Part shown: positions 29,352-42,225 of the stretch, one piece after another | Position numbering within the stretch: the first letter of the stretch is position 1 | Layout: each line of letters opens with the position of its first letter | DNA from: Paraburkholderia sp. C35 | GTDB taxonomy: Bacteria > Pseudomonadota > Gammaproteobacteria > Burkholderiales > Burkholderiaceae | DNA: 64,000 bases | Reading direction: 5' to 3' | NCBI RefSeq assembly: GCF_003121405.1 | Contig: NZ_QBUY01000042.1 | Location: 1-64,000, forward strand | Notes under the pieces: generated by a model | Seen by the model: only the letters and a program-made list of their open reading frames with translations | Database searches by the model: none | Told to the model about the DNA's origin: nothing | Program-made: the position numbers and the translations under genes

Positions 29352-31540
29352 GGCGTATCGGACAACGAAGAAGCGGAGGTTGGGTTGATGCGTGCCTGCT
29401 CGCGGGATTGTTCGATGGCCAGCAGACGGTCGCAGAAGGTGTCGTCGGCGAACAGTTCGTCGACGGGCTGGAGCATGCGTCGCCGCCAGTTCGGATGTTC
29501 GTCGATGGAGCCGGGCAGATTCGGCTGATCGGCGAGCGCGAGGAGGTCCTCGAGCGGCAACGTGACAAGCGGCGACGGTGTCGCGGCGACGAAGGCCAGC
29601 GCTTCGTCGACGGGCGCGGCACCGGGCGGCGGCGGCTCGACATCGGATGCGGCAAGGCCAGCCTGCTGGAACGCCTGCCAGAGCGCGGCGCGGTCCTCGG
29701 CGCGTTCGGCCTGCGCGAGCGCGACGGGGTCGCGGCCCTCGGCGCGCGCCGCCGTCTGGCCGACACGGTTGCGCCACACGATATCCTCGCCGCGCCACCA
29801 GCCGGTGACGGTGGGCAGATCGTGCGTGGTGGTCGTGCCGACGGCGCCGCGATCCCATTCGTTCGGCGCCATGAAGCCCTTGCCGTCACGCGTGCGCTCG
29901 AACCACAGCACGCGGATGCCCGCCAGCCCGTGTTCGCTGAGCCGCTCGCGAAAACCGGGCGGCACAGTGCCGAGATCTTCGCCGATCACAATCGCGCGAT
30001 GCCGCCACGATTCGAGCGCGATCAGCCGCAGCATGTCTTCGAGCGGATAGCGCAGATACGCACCATGTTTCGCGGGTTCGCCTTCGGGCACGAGCCACAG
30101 TCGCCGCAGCCCGAGAATGTGATCGATACGGATGCCGCCCGCGCACGCAAACGCCGCACGCAGCATGTCGATGAATGCCGAGAAGCCCTGATTGCGCATC
30201 GCGCGCGGCGAGAACGTGGTGAGTCCCCACGACTGCCCCGCCTGGTTGAACAGATCGGGCGGTGCACCGACGGATACGCCATGCAGCATGTCGTCGCGAT
30301 ACGACCAGGCGTGCGAGCCGGCGCTATCGCAACCCACGGCGAGATCGGCAATCAGTCCGACGGCCATGCCGGCGTCGCGCGCCGCATGTTGCGCGTGCGA
30401 CAAGCCCTTCGACGCAAGCCATTGCAGGAACAGATGAAACTCGACTTCATGCCGATGCTCGTTCGCAAACGCCTCGACTTCAGGGCTGCGCGGGTCTTGC
30501 AGCGCATCGGGCCATTTGCGCCAGTAGCCTTCGCCGCTGTTGAGCAACTGGAACGCATGCAGCGCCTCGAAGCGCGCGTGGTCTTCGAGCGCGCGGCCAC
30601 CGCGTTCGCAGAAGCCGTGAAATTCGAGTGCGCGCGGCGAATCCTGCGCGCGGTCATTGGCGCAGAAACGCTCGAACAGTACGCGCAGCACCTTGAGCCT
30701 CAGCGGCGTCGCCGTTTTCCAGTCGATCAGCGGCAGCGTTTCGAGTTGCGGCCACACGTCGACGCCACCCGCTGCATCGAGCGCGGCCTGGGCGGCTTGC
30801 GCGCCGAACACGGCGGCAGGATCAATATGCGTGACGTTCAGCCACAAGCGCGACGACGGCGAATACGGACTGAACGATCCCGGCAGCGCGCTGAACATCG
30901 CGTGCGTCGGACTGATGGCGAGCGCGTTGGCACCGCGCTTCGCGCTCTCGACCGCGAGCGTCGCGAGGGCCGTGTAATCGCCGATGCCGCCATCGCCGAT
31001 ACGCCGCAGGCCGTAAATCTGCGCAGCGATGCCCCACAGCGGCGGCACCTGCGCGTCGTCGCCATGCATCGCGCGCCATGCGTCGGCGACGGTGTAGCAC
31101 TGCGCGGGCGCGACGGCGAGTGTCATGCGGTGATCATTGAGCACGAGCGTGTGATAACCCGGCTCATCGATGGGCGACAGCAACGCCGCTTCACCGCGCG
31201 GCGCCGTGAAGCGGCCGTCGATCAGCGAGCCGCTTTCCAGTTCGATCCGGTAGTGACTGCCCGATTTGATCGCGGCAGCGGGCAGCGCAATGCCGCGCCC
31301 GCATTCGACCGTCATCAAGGGCGGCAGCTTGCGGCCTGACAATTCGGCCTCGAGCGCGGCGGCGCTCTGGCGAATCTGCGTAGCGTTGCCGCATGGCAGG
31401 CCCATGCGGTCGAGCAGCGCGGCAAGCGTGCTGTCGGGTACGCGCTTGCGATTGTGGTGCGCGTCTTCCCATTCGACTTCGAAGCCCGCGCGTGCGGCGA
31501 GCGTGGCGATGGAAATGCCGGGGCGTCGAGTCGTGGCCAC
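29348..31540 (-). CDS. malQ: 4-alpha-glucanotransferase
   Basis: A 730-aa GH77 enzyme that disproportionates maltodextrins. Core motifs: SPTHAMFSALPGSFSPYSPSSR near the N-terminus, GGIRIDHILGLRRLW (nucleophile Asp), AIVIGEDLGTVPPG (acid/base Glu) and TTTHDLPTVTGWWRG. It has the long N-terminal region of bacterial MalQ. The start is GTG at 31540, 8 bases after GGAG and 5 bases after the treZ stop. Its last codons overlap treY. MalQ can re-extend short glucans for GlgE or TreY. Confidence 0.94.
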   Translation of the reverse strand: MATTRRPGISIATLAARAGFEVEWEDAHHNRKRVPDSTLAALLDRMGLPCGNATQIRQSAAALEAELSGRKLPPLMTVECGRGIALPAAAIKSGSHYRIELESGSLIDGRFTAPRGEAALLSPIDEPGYHTLVLNDHRMTLAVAPAQCYTVADAWRAMHGDDAQVPPLWGIAAQIYGLRRIGDGGIGDYTALATLAVESAKRGANALAISPTHAMFSALPGSFSPYSPSSRLWLNVTHIDPAAVFGAQAAQAALDAAGGVDVWPQLETLPLIDWKTATPLRLKVLRVLFERFCANDRAQDSPRALEFHGFCERGGRALEDHARFEALHAFQLLNSGEGYWRKWPDALQDPRSPEVEAFANEHRHEVEFHLFLQWLASKGLSHAQHAARDAGMAVGLIADLAVGCDSAGSHAWSYRDDMLHGVSVGAPPDLFNQAGQSWGLTTFSPRAMRNQGFSAFIDMLRAAFACAGGIRIDHILGLRRLWLVPEGEPAKHGAYLRYPLEDMLRLIALESWRHRAIVIGEDLGTVPPGFRERLSEHGLAGIRVLWFERTRDGKGFMAPNEWDRGAVGTTTTHDLPTVTGWWRGEDIVWRNRVGQTAARAEGRDPVALAQAERAEDRAALWQAFQQAGLAASDVEPPPPGAAPVDEALAFVAATPSPLVTLPLEDLLALADQPNLPGSIDEHPNWRRRMLQPVDELFADDTFCDRLLAIEQSREQARINPTSASSLSDTP

Positions 31541-31545
31541 GCGGG

Positions 31546-33471
31546 TTACTCCATAGAGAAATGCTTGCGCGCGTCGTGGCCGACGGCGTAGTCGCTGACA
31601 TCGCCCGTCAGCCACGCGATGAATGCATTCGACGGCAACGCGCCTTCATCGACGCGATCGCGCACACGCGGCGGCGTTTCGAAAATGACTTTGCCGGCGG
31701 GCTGTTCGTCGAGTGGCGCGGCTTCGTTGCCGAGATTCACCGCAATCGATAGCGTCTCGCCGTCGTCGAGTTTCCAGCGCGCGATGAGTGCATTGGCGTC
31801 TCCACCGCTCGCTGCTTTCAGCACGGCCGCGCCCAGCGCCTTCGCGTGCCGCAGACGCGGCGCAATCAGTTTGGCGCGCACCGCGAGCGCGGACTTGTAG
31901 AAATGCATCCAGTCGAGTGCGTCTTTTTCATCAGGCGTTTCGCCGTGACGCCCGGTAGGCCGTTCGGGCGGCGATGACATCGCGAGCGTCTTCGGATCGT
32001 TCGGATCGGGAATCAGCGCACGGCGTTTTTCATCGGCGAAAGCGGAGAAGCGCGCGAACTCCTTGCGCCGTCCTTCGCGTACGGCATTGGCGAGATCGCC
32101 GGTGTAATCGGTGAAAAACAGGAATGGCTGCTTCGAGCCGTATTCTTCATCCATGAACAGCAGCGGAATTTGCGGCGACAGCAGCAACAGGCCCGTTGCT
32201 GCGCGCAGCGCGTCGTCGGAACACAGCGTGCGCAGACGCTCGCCCATCGCGCGATTGCCGATCTGATCGTGGTTCTGCAGGAACGCGACGAACGATGCAG
32301 GCGGCAGATGGCCGCTGGGCTGCCCGCGTGGGTTGCCGTCGTGGATCGGCGACGGATCGCCCTGATAACCGAAGCCGCTGCCGAGTATGCGTGCGAGCCG
32401 CTGTATCGGCTGATCGGCGTACGCGGCGTAATAGCCTTCGTGTTCGCCCGTCAGCAAGACGTGCAGTGTGTTGTGCGCGTCGTCGTTCCACTGCGCGGTG
32501 AAATGCGTGCCGAGCAGTTCAGCCGTATTGCGCTCGTTTTCCAGCACCAGATGCACATGACGGCCATGCTGAACGTGCGCGCGCACGTGATCGGCGAAAC
32601 CGCGCAGCCAGTCGTGGTTGTCGATGGCGTGCACGGCGTCGAGGCGCAGGCCGTCGAAGCGATATTCGTTGAGCCAGTACAGCCCGTTGTCGCAGAAGAA
32701 CTCGCTCACTTCGCTGCGTTCGAAGTCGATGGCGGGGCCCCACGGCGTATGCGTGCCTTCGCGGAAGAACGTCTTCGCATACTGATGCAGATAGTTTCCG
32801 TCTGGGCCGAAGTGGTTGTACACCACGTCGAGAAACACGGCGAGACCGTGCGCGTGTGCGGCATCGATCAGCGCTTTCAGCTGCTCAGGACGACCATACG
32901 AAGCGTCGGGCGCGTAGGGCAGCACGCCGTCATAACCCCAGTTGCGCGAGCCGGGGAAATCGTTGAGTGGCATCAGTTCGATCGCCGTGACGCCGAGCGC
33001 CGCGATGGCGGGCAGGCGCTTCATCACGCCTTCGTAGCCGCCGAGCGCACCGACATGCAGTTCGTACAGCACCGTTTCTTCCCACGGCCGGCCAGACCAG
33101 TGCGTGTGCTCCCACTTGTACGCACGCGGATCGATCACTTCGCTCGGGCCGTGCACGTCCTGCGGCTGGAAGCGTGAGGCGGGATCGGGAATCAGCAGCC
33201 CGTCGTCGAGCTTGTAGCGATACAGCGCACCCGCGCCGCAGCTGATCTCCGTGTCGAACCAGCCGCCGCCCGTCGCGCTCATGTCGTGCACACCGGATGC
33301 GTCGCCGTTTTCGATCACCACCTGCACCTTCGCGCACGATGGCGCCCACAGCCTGAAGCGCGTGCGCGGCTTCGCGCTCGCCGCGCCGAGCAGCTGCGCG
33401 CCGAATGGCAGGCAGTGCGCGTGATGATGCGCGTGAGGGTCGATCGGACGTTCATGCATGATTGTCACCAT
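31546..33471 (-). CDS. treZ: Malto-oligosyltrehalose trehalohydrolase
   Basis: A 641-aa GH13 enzyme that releases trehalose from the TreY product. Domains: N-terminal CBM48-like fold (GAASAKPRTRFRLWAPSCAKV), then a GH13 barrel with [28 protein letters not shown] (nucleophile Asp), VLENERN (acid/base Glu) and FLQNHDQIGNRA. The C-terminal beta domain ends near HDARKHFSME. An ATG four codons inside is a possible alternative start. Confidence 0.94.
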   Translation of the reverse strand: MVTIMHERPIDPHAHHHAHCLPFGAQLLGAASAKPRTRFRLWAPSCAKVQVVIENGDASGVHDMSATGGGWFDTEISCGAGALYRYKLDDGLLIPDPASRFQPQDVHGPSEVIDPRAYKWEHTHWSGRPWEETVLYELHVGALGGYEGVMKRLPAIAALGVTAIELMPLNDFPGSRNWGYDGVLPYAPDASYGRPEQLKALIDAAHAHGLAVFLDVVYNHFGPDGNYLHQYAKTFFREGTHTPWGPAIDFERSEVSEFFCDNGLYWLNEYRFDGLRLDAVHAIDNHDWLRGFADHVRAHVQHGRHVHLVLENERNTAELLGTHFTAQWNDDAHNTLHVLLTGEHEGYYAAYADQPIQRLARILGSGFGYQGDPSPIHDGNPRGQPSGHLPPASFVAFLQNHDQIGNRAMGERLRTLCSDDALRAATGLLLLSPQIPLLFMDEEYGSKQPFLFFTDYTGDLANAVREGRRKEFARFSAFADEKRRALIPDPNDPKTLAMSSPPERPTGRHGETPDEKDALDWMHFYKSALAVRAKLIAPRLRHAKALGAAVLKAASGGDANALIARWKLDDGETLSIAVNLGNEAAPLDEQPAGKVIFETPPRVRDRVDEGALPSNAFIAWLTGDVSDYAVGHDARKHFSME

Positions 33472-33558
33472 TCATCGGCATGTTGATTCGCCTGGTAATC
33501 GTTGCGACATGTACAGCATGGCTTTGCTGTCGATGCTTCCGGTTGCCGCTGCGTGCAG

Positions 33559-35772
33559 TCAGCCGGATTGCTCCGGATCGGGCATCGAGGTGCCGGGATC
33601 CGGCGGCAACGCCGTCAGCAGACGCGGACCATACTGCGCTCCCGCGCGCCAGCTTGCCTGCCAGTCCGCATCGCCCGTGGGCTGCGCCGCGAGCACCACC
33701 ATGCTGTGTGCAGCGACTTCGAGGTCCGGTGCGGCGAGCGGCGCAGGCGCCGTTTCCGGGTTTGCCGTATCGAGCAGCACATGCCATTCCAGGTGCGGCG
33801 GCGGTGGCGTGAAACGCACCGCGCCGCCCGACGCATTCAACATCAGCAACAATACTTCCGTTTCGCCATTCAGTCCCGCGCCCGCGCGACGCAGCGTGAA
33901 GGCGCGGCCTTCGGGGTCTTGCCAGGCTTCGATGGTGAGCGCCTCGCCATGTTCGTCGAACCAGCCGACGTCGAAAAGACCAGGCAACACCTCGCGGTCG
34001 CCGAACAGAAAGCGGTTTTCGCGCAACAGCGGATGCTGCTTTCGCAACGCGATGATGCGCGCAAAGAACATAGACATTTTGCGCCCATGTGGGAGCGCGG
34101 CACGTTCCCAATCTACCCAGGAAATTTCGTTATCCTGGCAATACGCGTTGTTGTTGCCGCGCTGGGTACGCCCCATTTCGTCGCCGGCGAGCATCATCGG
34201 GGTGCCGAGCGCGATGAACAGCGTGGCGATCAGCGAGCGCGAGACGCGCTCGCGCGTCTCGACGATGGCCGGTTCATCCGTCGGCCCTTCGTTACCCCAG
34301 TTCGAGCTGTAATTTTCGTTGTGGCCGTCGTTGTTGTTTTCGGCGTTGATCTCGTTGTGCTTCTGCGAATAGGCGACGAGATCGGCGAGCGTGAAGCCGT
34401 CGTGCGACGTGACGAAGTTGATCGACGCCGTCGGCTTGCGGATACGCCGGTTGAACAGATCGGCCGAGCCTGTCAGGCGCGCGGCGAGATCGGGGCGCAT
34501 GCCGGCGTCGCCGCGCCAGTAACGCCGCACGGAATCGCGGACACGGTCGTTCCATTCGCTCACGCCGGGCGGATGATTGCCGAGCTGATAGCCGCCGGGA
34601 CCAATATCCCATGGCGCGCAAATCAGCTTGCGTTGCGACAGGATGGGGCCTTGCCGAAGCGCGACGAAGAAGCCCGAACCGGGATCGACACCCGAGTGCT
34701 CACGACCGAGCGTGACGCCGAGATCGAAACGGAAGCCATCGATATTGAAGGCCGTCGACCAGTAGCGCAGCGAATCCTTCACCATTTGCAGCACGCGCGG
34801 GTGGGGCAGGTTGAGCGTGTTGCCGCAGCCGGTATCGTTGATGTGATGGCGTTCATCGCCTGGAATGAGGCGGTAATAGCTGGCATTGTCGAGTCCGCGC
34901 CACGACACGGTGGGGCCCATCTCATTGCCTTCGCACGTGTGGTTATAGACGACGTCGAGTATCACCTCGATTCCCGCGGCGTGCAGTTGACGGACGGCGA
35001 TGCGCATTTCATCCAGCCGATGCGCCGACAGATACGAGGGCTCAGGCGCGAAGAACGCGGCCGTGTTGTAGCCCCAGTAGTTACGCAGTCCGCGCTCGAC
35101 GAGAAAGCGGTCGTTGAGGAACGCGTGGACGGGCAGCAGTTCGACAGCGGTGACGCCGAGCTTGAGCAGGTGCTCGATGAATTCCGGCGACGCGAGTGCG
35201 GCGAAGGTGCCGCGTTCGGGCGCGCGCAGGTCTTTGCGCAGCATCGAGGCGCCGCGCACGTGGGTTTCGTAGATGACGGTTTCATTCCACGGCACGTTGG
35301 GGCGGGTGTCGTGAGACCAGTCGAAGGCTTCATCGACGACGACGCATTTGGGCATGGCGGGCGCCGAGTCTCTGCGGTCGATGGACAGGTCCATTCTGTT
35401 CGAATGCACGCGGTAGCTGAAGAGCGCGTCGGACCAACGGAACTGGCCAATGAGTTTTCTTGCGTACGGGTCGAGCAGGAGCTTATGCGGGTTAAAACGG
35501 TGGCCGTTTTGCGGTTGATAGGGGCCGTGGGCTCTGAACGCGTAGACGGTCCCTGGGTGGGCGTGGGGCAGGTAGCCGTGCCATACCTCGTCGGTGCATT
35601 CTGGTAATGCGTAACGCTTTAGCTCTTTTCTGCCTGTCGGCTCGAAGAGGCATAGCTCTATTCTCTGCGCGTTCGCTGAGAAGACCGCGAAGTTGACGCC
35701 TAAGCCGTCCCAGCTTGAACCCAGCGGGTACGGGCTGCCCGGTAGTAGTCGGTCTGGTAGTACGTGCGGCAT
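33559..35772 (-). CDS. glgX: Glycogen debranching enzyme (isoamylase type)
   Basis: A 737-aa GH13 enzyme that cleaves alpha-1,6 branches of glycogen. It opens with a CBM48 region (GSPYPLGSSWDGLGVNFAVFS), then EVILDVVYNHTCEGNEMGPT, NIDGFRFDLGVTLGRE (nucleophile Asp), the acid/base region LICAPWDIGPGGYQLG, and NFVTSHDGFTLADLV. The start MPHVLPDRLLPGSPYP at 35772 has GAAGG upstream followed by an A run; 41 extra codons of open frame run into the repeat. It is separated from glgB by the 595-bp foldback element, so it may not share the glgE promoter. Confidence 0.94.
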   Translation of the reverse strand: MPHVLPDRLLPGSPYPLGSSWDGLGVNFAVFSANAQRIELCLFEPTGRKELKRYALPECTDEVWHGYLPHAHPGTVYAFRAHGPYQPQNGHRFNPHKLLLDPYARKLIGQFRWSDALFSYRVHSNRMDLSIDRRDSAPAMPKCVVVDEAFDWSHDTRPNVPWNETVIYETHVRGASMLRKDLRAPERGTFAALASPEFIEHLLKLGVTAVELLPVHAFLNDRFLVERGLRNYWGYNTAAFFAPEPSYLSAHRLDEMRIAVRQLHAAGIEVILDVVYNHTCEGNEMGPTVSWRGLDNASYYRLIPGDERHHINDTGCGNTLNLPHPRVLQMVKDSLRYWSTAFNIDGFRFDLGVTLGREHSGVDPGSGFFVALRQGPILSQRKLICAPWDIGPGGYQLGNHPPGVSEWNDRVRDSVRRYWRGDAGMRPDLAARLTGSADLFNRRIRKPTASINFVTSHDGFTLADLVAYSQKHNEINAENNNDGHNENYSSNWGNEGPTDEPAIVETRERVSRSLIATLFIALGTPMMLAGDEMGRTQRGNNNAYCQDNEISWVDWERAALPHGRKMSMFFARIIALRKQHPLLRENRFLFGDREVLPGLFDVGWFDEHGEALTIEAWQDPEGRAFTLRRAGAGLNGETEVLLLMLNASGGAVRFTPPPPHLEWHVLLDTANPETAPAPLAAPDLEVAAHSMVVLAAQPTGDADWQASWRAGAQYGPRLLTALPPDPGTSMPDPEQSG

Positions 35773-35870
35773 TTTTTTTTGCCTTCGGCGGTTGAAGCTG
35801 GTTTGTGGTTTGGTTTTGCGTTCGCAGTTTGCTTCTTCTCTGGCATCCGCGATGTGATGTACCACTTCTC

Positions 35871-36464
35871 GCGTCGCCCCTGTGCGGGGCGGCACCTACT
35901 TTTCTTTGCCGCCGCAAAGAAAAGTAGGCAAAAGAAAGCGGGCTAACACCGCTAACTCTTCTTCCTGCCTGCGGGACCTTAACCGGTCCTACACTTCGCA
36001 CGGCGTCGTGCTCGTCCATGATCGTTGCAAACGTTCTAAGGCACGCATCACCCGCTTCATCTTCCCGCGTCACCGCACGCGCGACCAAATTGCCCAGGTT
36101 CTCCAGGTGGCAAACTGTGTGTCGGCTTTCGCGCCGTACACGCTCCACTCCGGACTGAAAAGCAAAGGCGGTGTGTCTTGTAGGAGCGCCGACGTGTAAG
36201 GCGCGCCAACCTACACACCGTTTGCCACCTGGGCGGCCTGAATCGTTCGCTGCCATTTGCCGATGTACGGATATCTGGAGCGGGTGATGCGTTGGTCAAG
36301 CATGTTGGTAACGAACATGTGCGAGTGCGTTACCGGGTGAAGCACGGGGCCGTTGGGGTCCCGCAGGCAATAACAAGAGCTTGCGGTGTTAGCCCGCGTT
36401 CTTTTGCCTACTTTTCTTTGCGGCGGCAAAGAAAAGTAGGTGCCGCCCCGCACAGGGGCAACGC
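35871..36464. repeat. Foldback (nested inverted-repeat) element between glgX and glgB
   Basis: Two arms of about 80 bases (35871-35952 and 36383-36464) are near-perfect inverted copies. Each arm contains its own hairpin, CCTACTTTTCTTTGC / GCAAAGAAAAGTAGG with a 4-base loop. Inside, further inverted pairs share the same centre near 36168: GCCTGCGGGACC (about 35968) with GGTCCCGCAGGC (about 36357), CATCACCCGCT with AGCGGGTGATG, and CCAGGTGGCAAAC (36103) with GTTTGCCACCTGG (36220). The whole is one large imperfect palindrome with no transposase. The arm sequence resembles a repeat common in Paraburkholderia genomes, from memory. Confidence 0.85.
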
Positions 36465-36548
36465 ATGCGAACCAACAACAAAACGCGGATGCCAGCGCAA
36501 AACTAAAACCCACCAAACCCAACCCCAAAGCCTCGCAGAGAAAAAAAC

Positions 36549-38766
<2,218 letters not shown>

Positions 38767-38774
<8 letters not shown>

Positions 38775-41700
38775 AATCACCCTCTGATGCTGCAGGAGGC
38801 GCCGACGCGGCCGTGGGCGAATGCGGCCCTGCACCCGTATCGCCGAGCAGGCGGCTGGTCAGTGCCGCCAGCCCGCGTACGGGCAAGCCGAGCCACGTGG
38901 GCCGGTTGGCTGCTTCATAGCGGATTTCATAGGCCGCCTTCTCGATCAGGAACAGATCGAGCAGCGCCTGTTCGTTCTCCGGCGCGACGAGTGGCTGCGT
39001 CGCGGCTTGCGTCGCCTCGCGATACTCGCTAAGGAACGCTTCGGCGGCAGCGGCGCGGAAGCGCTCGAACAGCGCGCGCTTGCGGTCGGCCGTCATTTGC
39101 GGCGCGGCTTCCATCGTCGATTGCGCGGCTGCGCTCGCATACGACAGCGAACGCAACAGGCCTGCGACATCGCGCAACGGGCTGGACTTCGCGCGACGCT
39201 CTTCGAGTTCGCGCGCCGGCTCGCCTTCGAAGTCGATCAGGAACGCGTCGCCTTGCGCGACCAGCACCTGGCCAAGGTGGAAATCGCCGTGGATGCGCGT
39301 GCGCAGCGCATGGGCGTCAGGCTTGACCAGGTTGGCGACGGCTTCGATCAGCTTGTCCTTGCGATCGAGAATGCTGTGGCCGAGCGCGGCGCCATCGTCG
39401 CCGAGATGATCGACGTTCTTCTCCAGCAGTTCGAGCGCGGTGGCGAGCAGCTTCTGCGTGCCGTCGATCCACGCCTGCACCTGCTTACTGTCGGCGGGTT
39501 CGGGGTTGAACGCGGGGTTGTCGGAAGGCGTTGAGAGCGCGACGTGCAACTCGCCCAGCCGCTTGCCGATGATGCCCATATACGACGCGTAACCTTCGAT
39601 GGCCTCTTCTTCGTTCACGCGATCCTGGCTCGCCTGGTTATCGTTGGCGCCTTCGCCTACGAGCGCGAGTTCGTCGATCGAACGGCGCAGCGTGTCGAGT
39701 TCCCAGTTCCACGCATCGCCCTGGTTGTCGACGAAGCCTTGCAGGATGCACAGCGTGTGCGGCACGTTCTCGGGATCGACACGCACCACTTCGCCATACA
39801 GCGGTGCCGTGTTCGCGTAGCCAAGCTGCGTCAGATAGCGGCTCATTTCCGCTTCGGGATGCATGCCCTTCAGCAGACGCCGCACGAGTTTCAGCACCAC
39901 CTTGTCGGCGATCACCAGCGAGCTGTTGCTTTGCTCGGCGGCGAGCCAGCGGATTTCGGGCTGATCGTCGAGTTCGAGTTCATCGAAGCGGTCAGTGGGG
40001 ATGAAGTGGATCGTGCTCTTCTGCACGGTCGGCACGGCGGCGCGCTCGCGCAGCTTGCGCAATGTGCCGTAGGCGAACTGCGGCAGCGCGAATGCATCCG
40101 TGAGATGGCCGACGGTGCGACCACGTCGTACGCGCGCCAGAGCAAGCTGCATGAAAAGCGGCGTGGTCGTGTCCGCGCCCCACGTGATGGCGAGCGGCAG
40201 AACATAACGCTCGGTGTGATCGCCGACGTCCGCTTCTATTTCCGTGAAGGCAAAACCGGCTTCGGGAATGGTCGTGAGCGCGGCCAGGCGCACGGCATGC
40301 ATCTTCTGATCTTTCGATGCGAACCAGCGGCGGCGTTTCAGCCACGACGGCAATACCTCCGATTCCAGCAGCCGCACATTCTCCGGCGTCGGTCCGCCTT
40401 GTCCTTCGCGGATCACGATGGTCACGAAGTCGGGCAGCGGTTCGGACGGCGCCTGGCTCCATGTCGGACGGCCTCCGCCTTCGCAAAGAAGGAACCACAG
40501 GAAACCGTACGGCGGGAAGGTCAGCAGATAGGTGAGTTGACCGATGCGCGGGAACACCGAATCCGCTGTCATTTCGATCGGCACGGCGCCGTTGAATTCG
40601 GACAGATCGAGTTCGACTGCCTGCGGTGCGCGCGACAGGTTCGCCACGCAGAGAATCGGCGCCTCGCCCGGCAACTCGCGCAGATACGCGAGGATCTTGC
40701 GGTTGTTCGGCTTCAGGAAGCGGATTGTGCCGCGTCCGAACGCGTGCTTGGCGCGGCGCGTCGACAGCATGCGGCGCGTCCAGTTGAGCAGCGAATGCGG
40801 ATCGCGGGTCTGCGCTTCGACATTCACTGCGTCGAAACCATACAGCGAACCCATCACGGGCGGCAGCACCAGTTGTTCAGGATCGGCGCGCGAGAAGCCG
40901 CCGTTCCGGTCCGACGACCATTGCATCGGCGTGCGTACGCCATCGCGGTCGCCAAGGTGGATGTTGTCGCCCATGCCGAGTTCGTCGCCGTAATAGATCA
41001 CGGGCGTGCCGGGCATCGACAGCAGCAGCGAATTGATCAGTTCGATGCGGCGGCGGTCGCGTTCCATCAGCGGCGCCAGCCTGCGGCGAATGCCGAGGTT
41101 CAGGCGCGCGCGCCGGTCACTCGCATAGGTATTCCACAAATAGTCGCGCTCGGAGTCGGTGACCATTTCGAGCGTCAGTTCATCGTGATTGCGCAGGAAA
41201 ATCGCCCATTGATTCGACGGCGCGAGATCCGGCGTCTGCTTCATGATGTCGGTGATCGGGAAGCGGTCCTCGCTCGCAATCGACATGTAGATGCGCGGCA
41301 TCAGCGGGAAGTGGAACGCCATATGGCATTCGTCTTCGTTGCCGAAGTATTCCTGCACGTCTTCCGGCCACTGGTTCGCTTCGGCGAGCAGCATCCGGTT
41401 CGGATAGTCGGCGTCGATGGCTGCGCGGATTTTCTTCAGGATCGCGTGCGTCTCGGGCAGGTTCTCGTTGTTGGTGCCTTCGCGTTCGACGAGATACGGC
41501 ACTGCATCCAGCCGCAACCCGTCGATGCCCATGTCGAGCCAGAAGCGCATCACCTGCAGCACTTCGCGCATCACAGCGGGATTGTCGAAGTTCAGGTCGG
41601 GCTGGTGCGAATAGAAGCGGTGCCAGTAATACTGGCCCGCGACCGGGTCATGCGTCCAGTTCGACGGCTCTGTATCGATGAAGATGATGCGGGTCTTCTC

Positions 41701-42225
41701 GTACTTCTTGTCGGTATCGGACCACACGTAGTAGTTGCGATGATTCGAGCCGGGCTTCGCGCGGCGCGCGCGTTGGAACCACGGGTGCTGATCCGACGTA
41801 TGGTTGATGACGAGTTCGGTAATCACGCGCAGGCCGCGCGCGTGCGCTTCCTGGATAAAGCGTTTGACGTCGGCGAGCGACCCGTAGTCCGGATGGACGC
41901 AGCGGTAGTCGGCGATGTCGTAGCCATCGTCGCGTCGCGGCGAAGGATAGAACGGCAGCAGCCAGATCGCCGTCACGCCGAGTTCCGCGATGTAGTCGAG
42001 CTTCGCGATCAGGCCGGGGAAATCGCCTACGCCATCGTTGTTCGCATCGAAGAACGACTTGATATGCACCTGGTAGATGATCGCGTCCTTGTACCAGAGG
42101 GGATCATCCGACAGCGTCGACGCCTTGCCGCGGCGCGACGCGCGCGGCTGCGATGGCGCGGACGCGGCCGTCGTGTCGCTGTAATGCGCTTGCGTCGTGC
42201 TTTCGGCGGTATCGTCACGTTTCAT
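38767..42225 (-). CDS. treS: Trehalose synthase fused to maltokinase (TreS-Pep2)
   Basis: An 1152-aa fusion. Residues about 35-590 are a GH13 trehalose synthase ([74 protein letters not shown]) that interconverts trehalose and maltose. Residues about 610-1110 are a maltokinase with the kinase core [30 protein letters not shown] (near residue 977), which makes maltose-1-phosphate from ATP. The fusion channels trehalose to GlgE. The C-terminal tail is Ala/Pro rich. Its ATG overlaps the glgE stop (ATGA). A 903-aa plus-strand frame here is an antisense shadow. Confidence 0.95.

Noticed and set aside
29408-31339. 643-codon plus-strand frame opposite malQ
   Set aside because: Shadow frame; the malQ catalytic motifs are on the minus strand.
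35871-36464. Foldback element as an insertion sequence
   Set aside because: Inverted arms are present, but there is no transposase frame and no target duplication that I can see.
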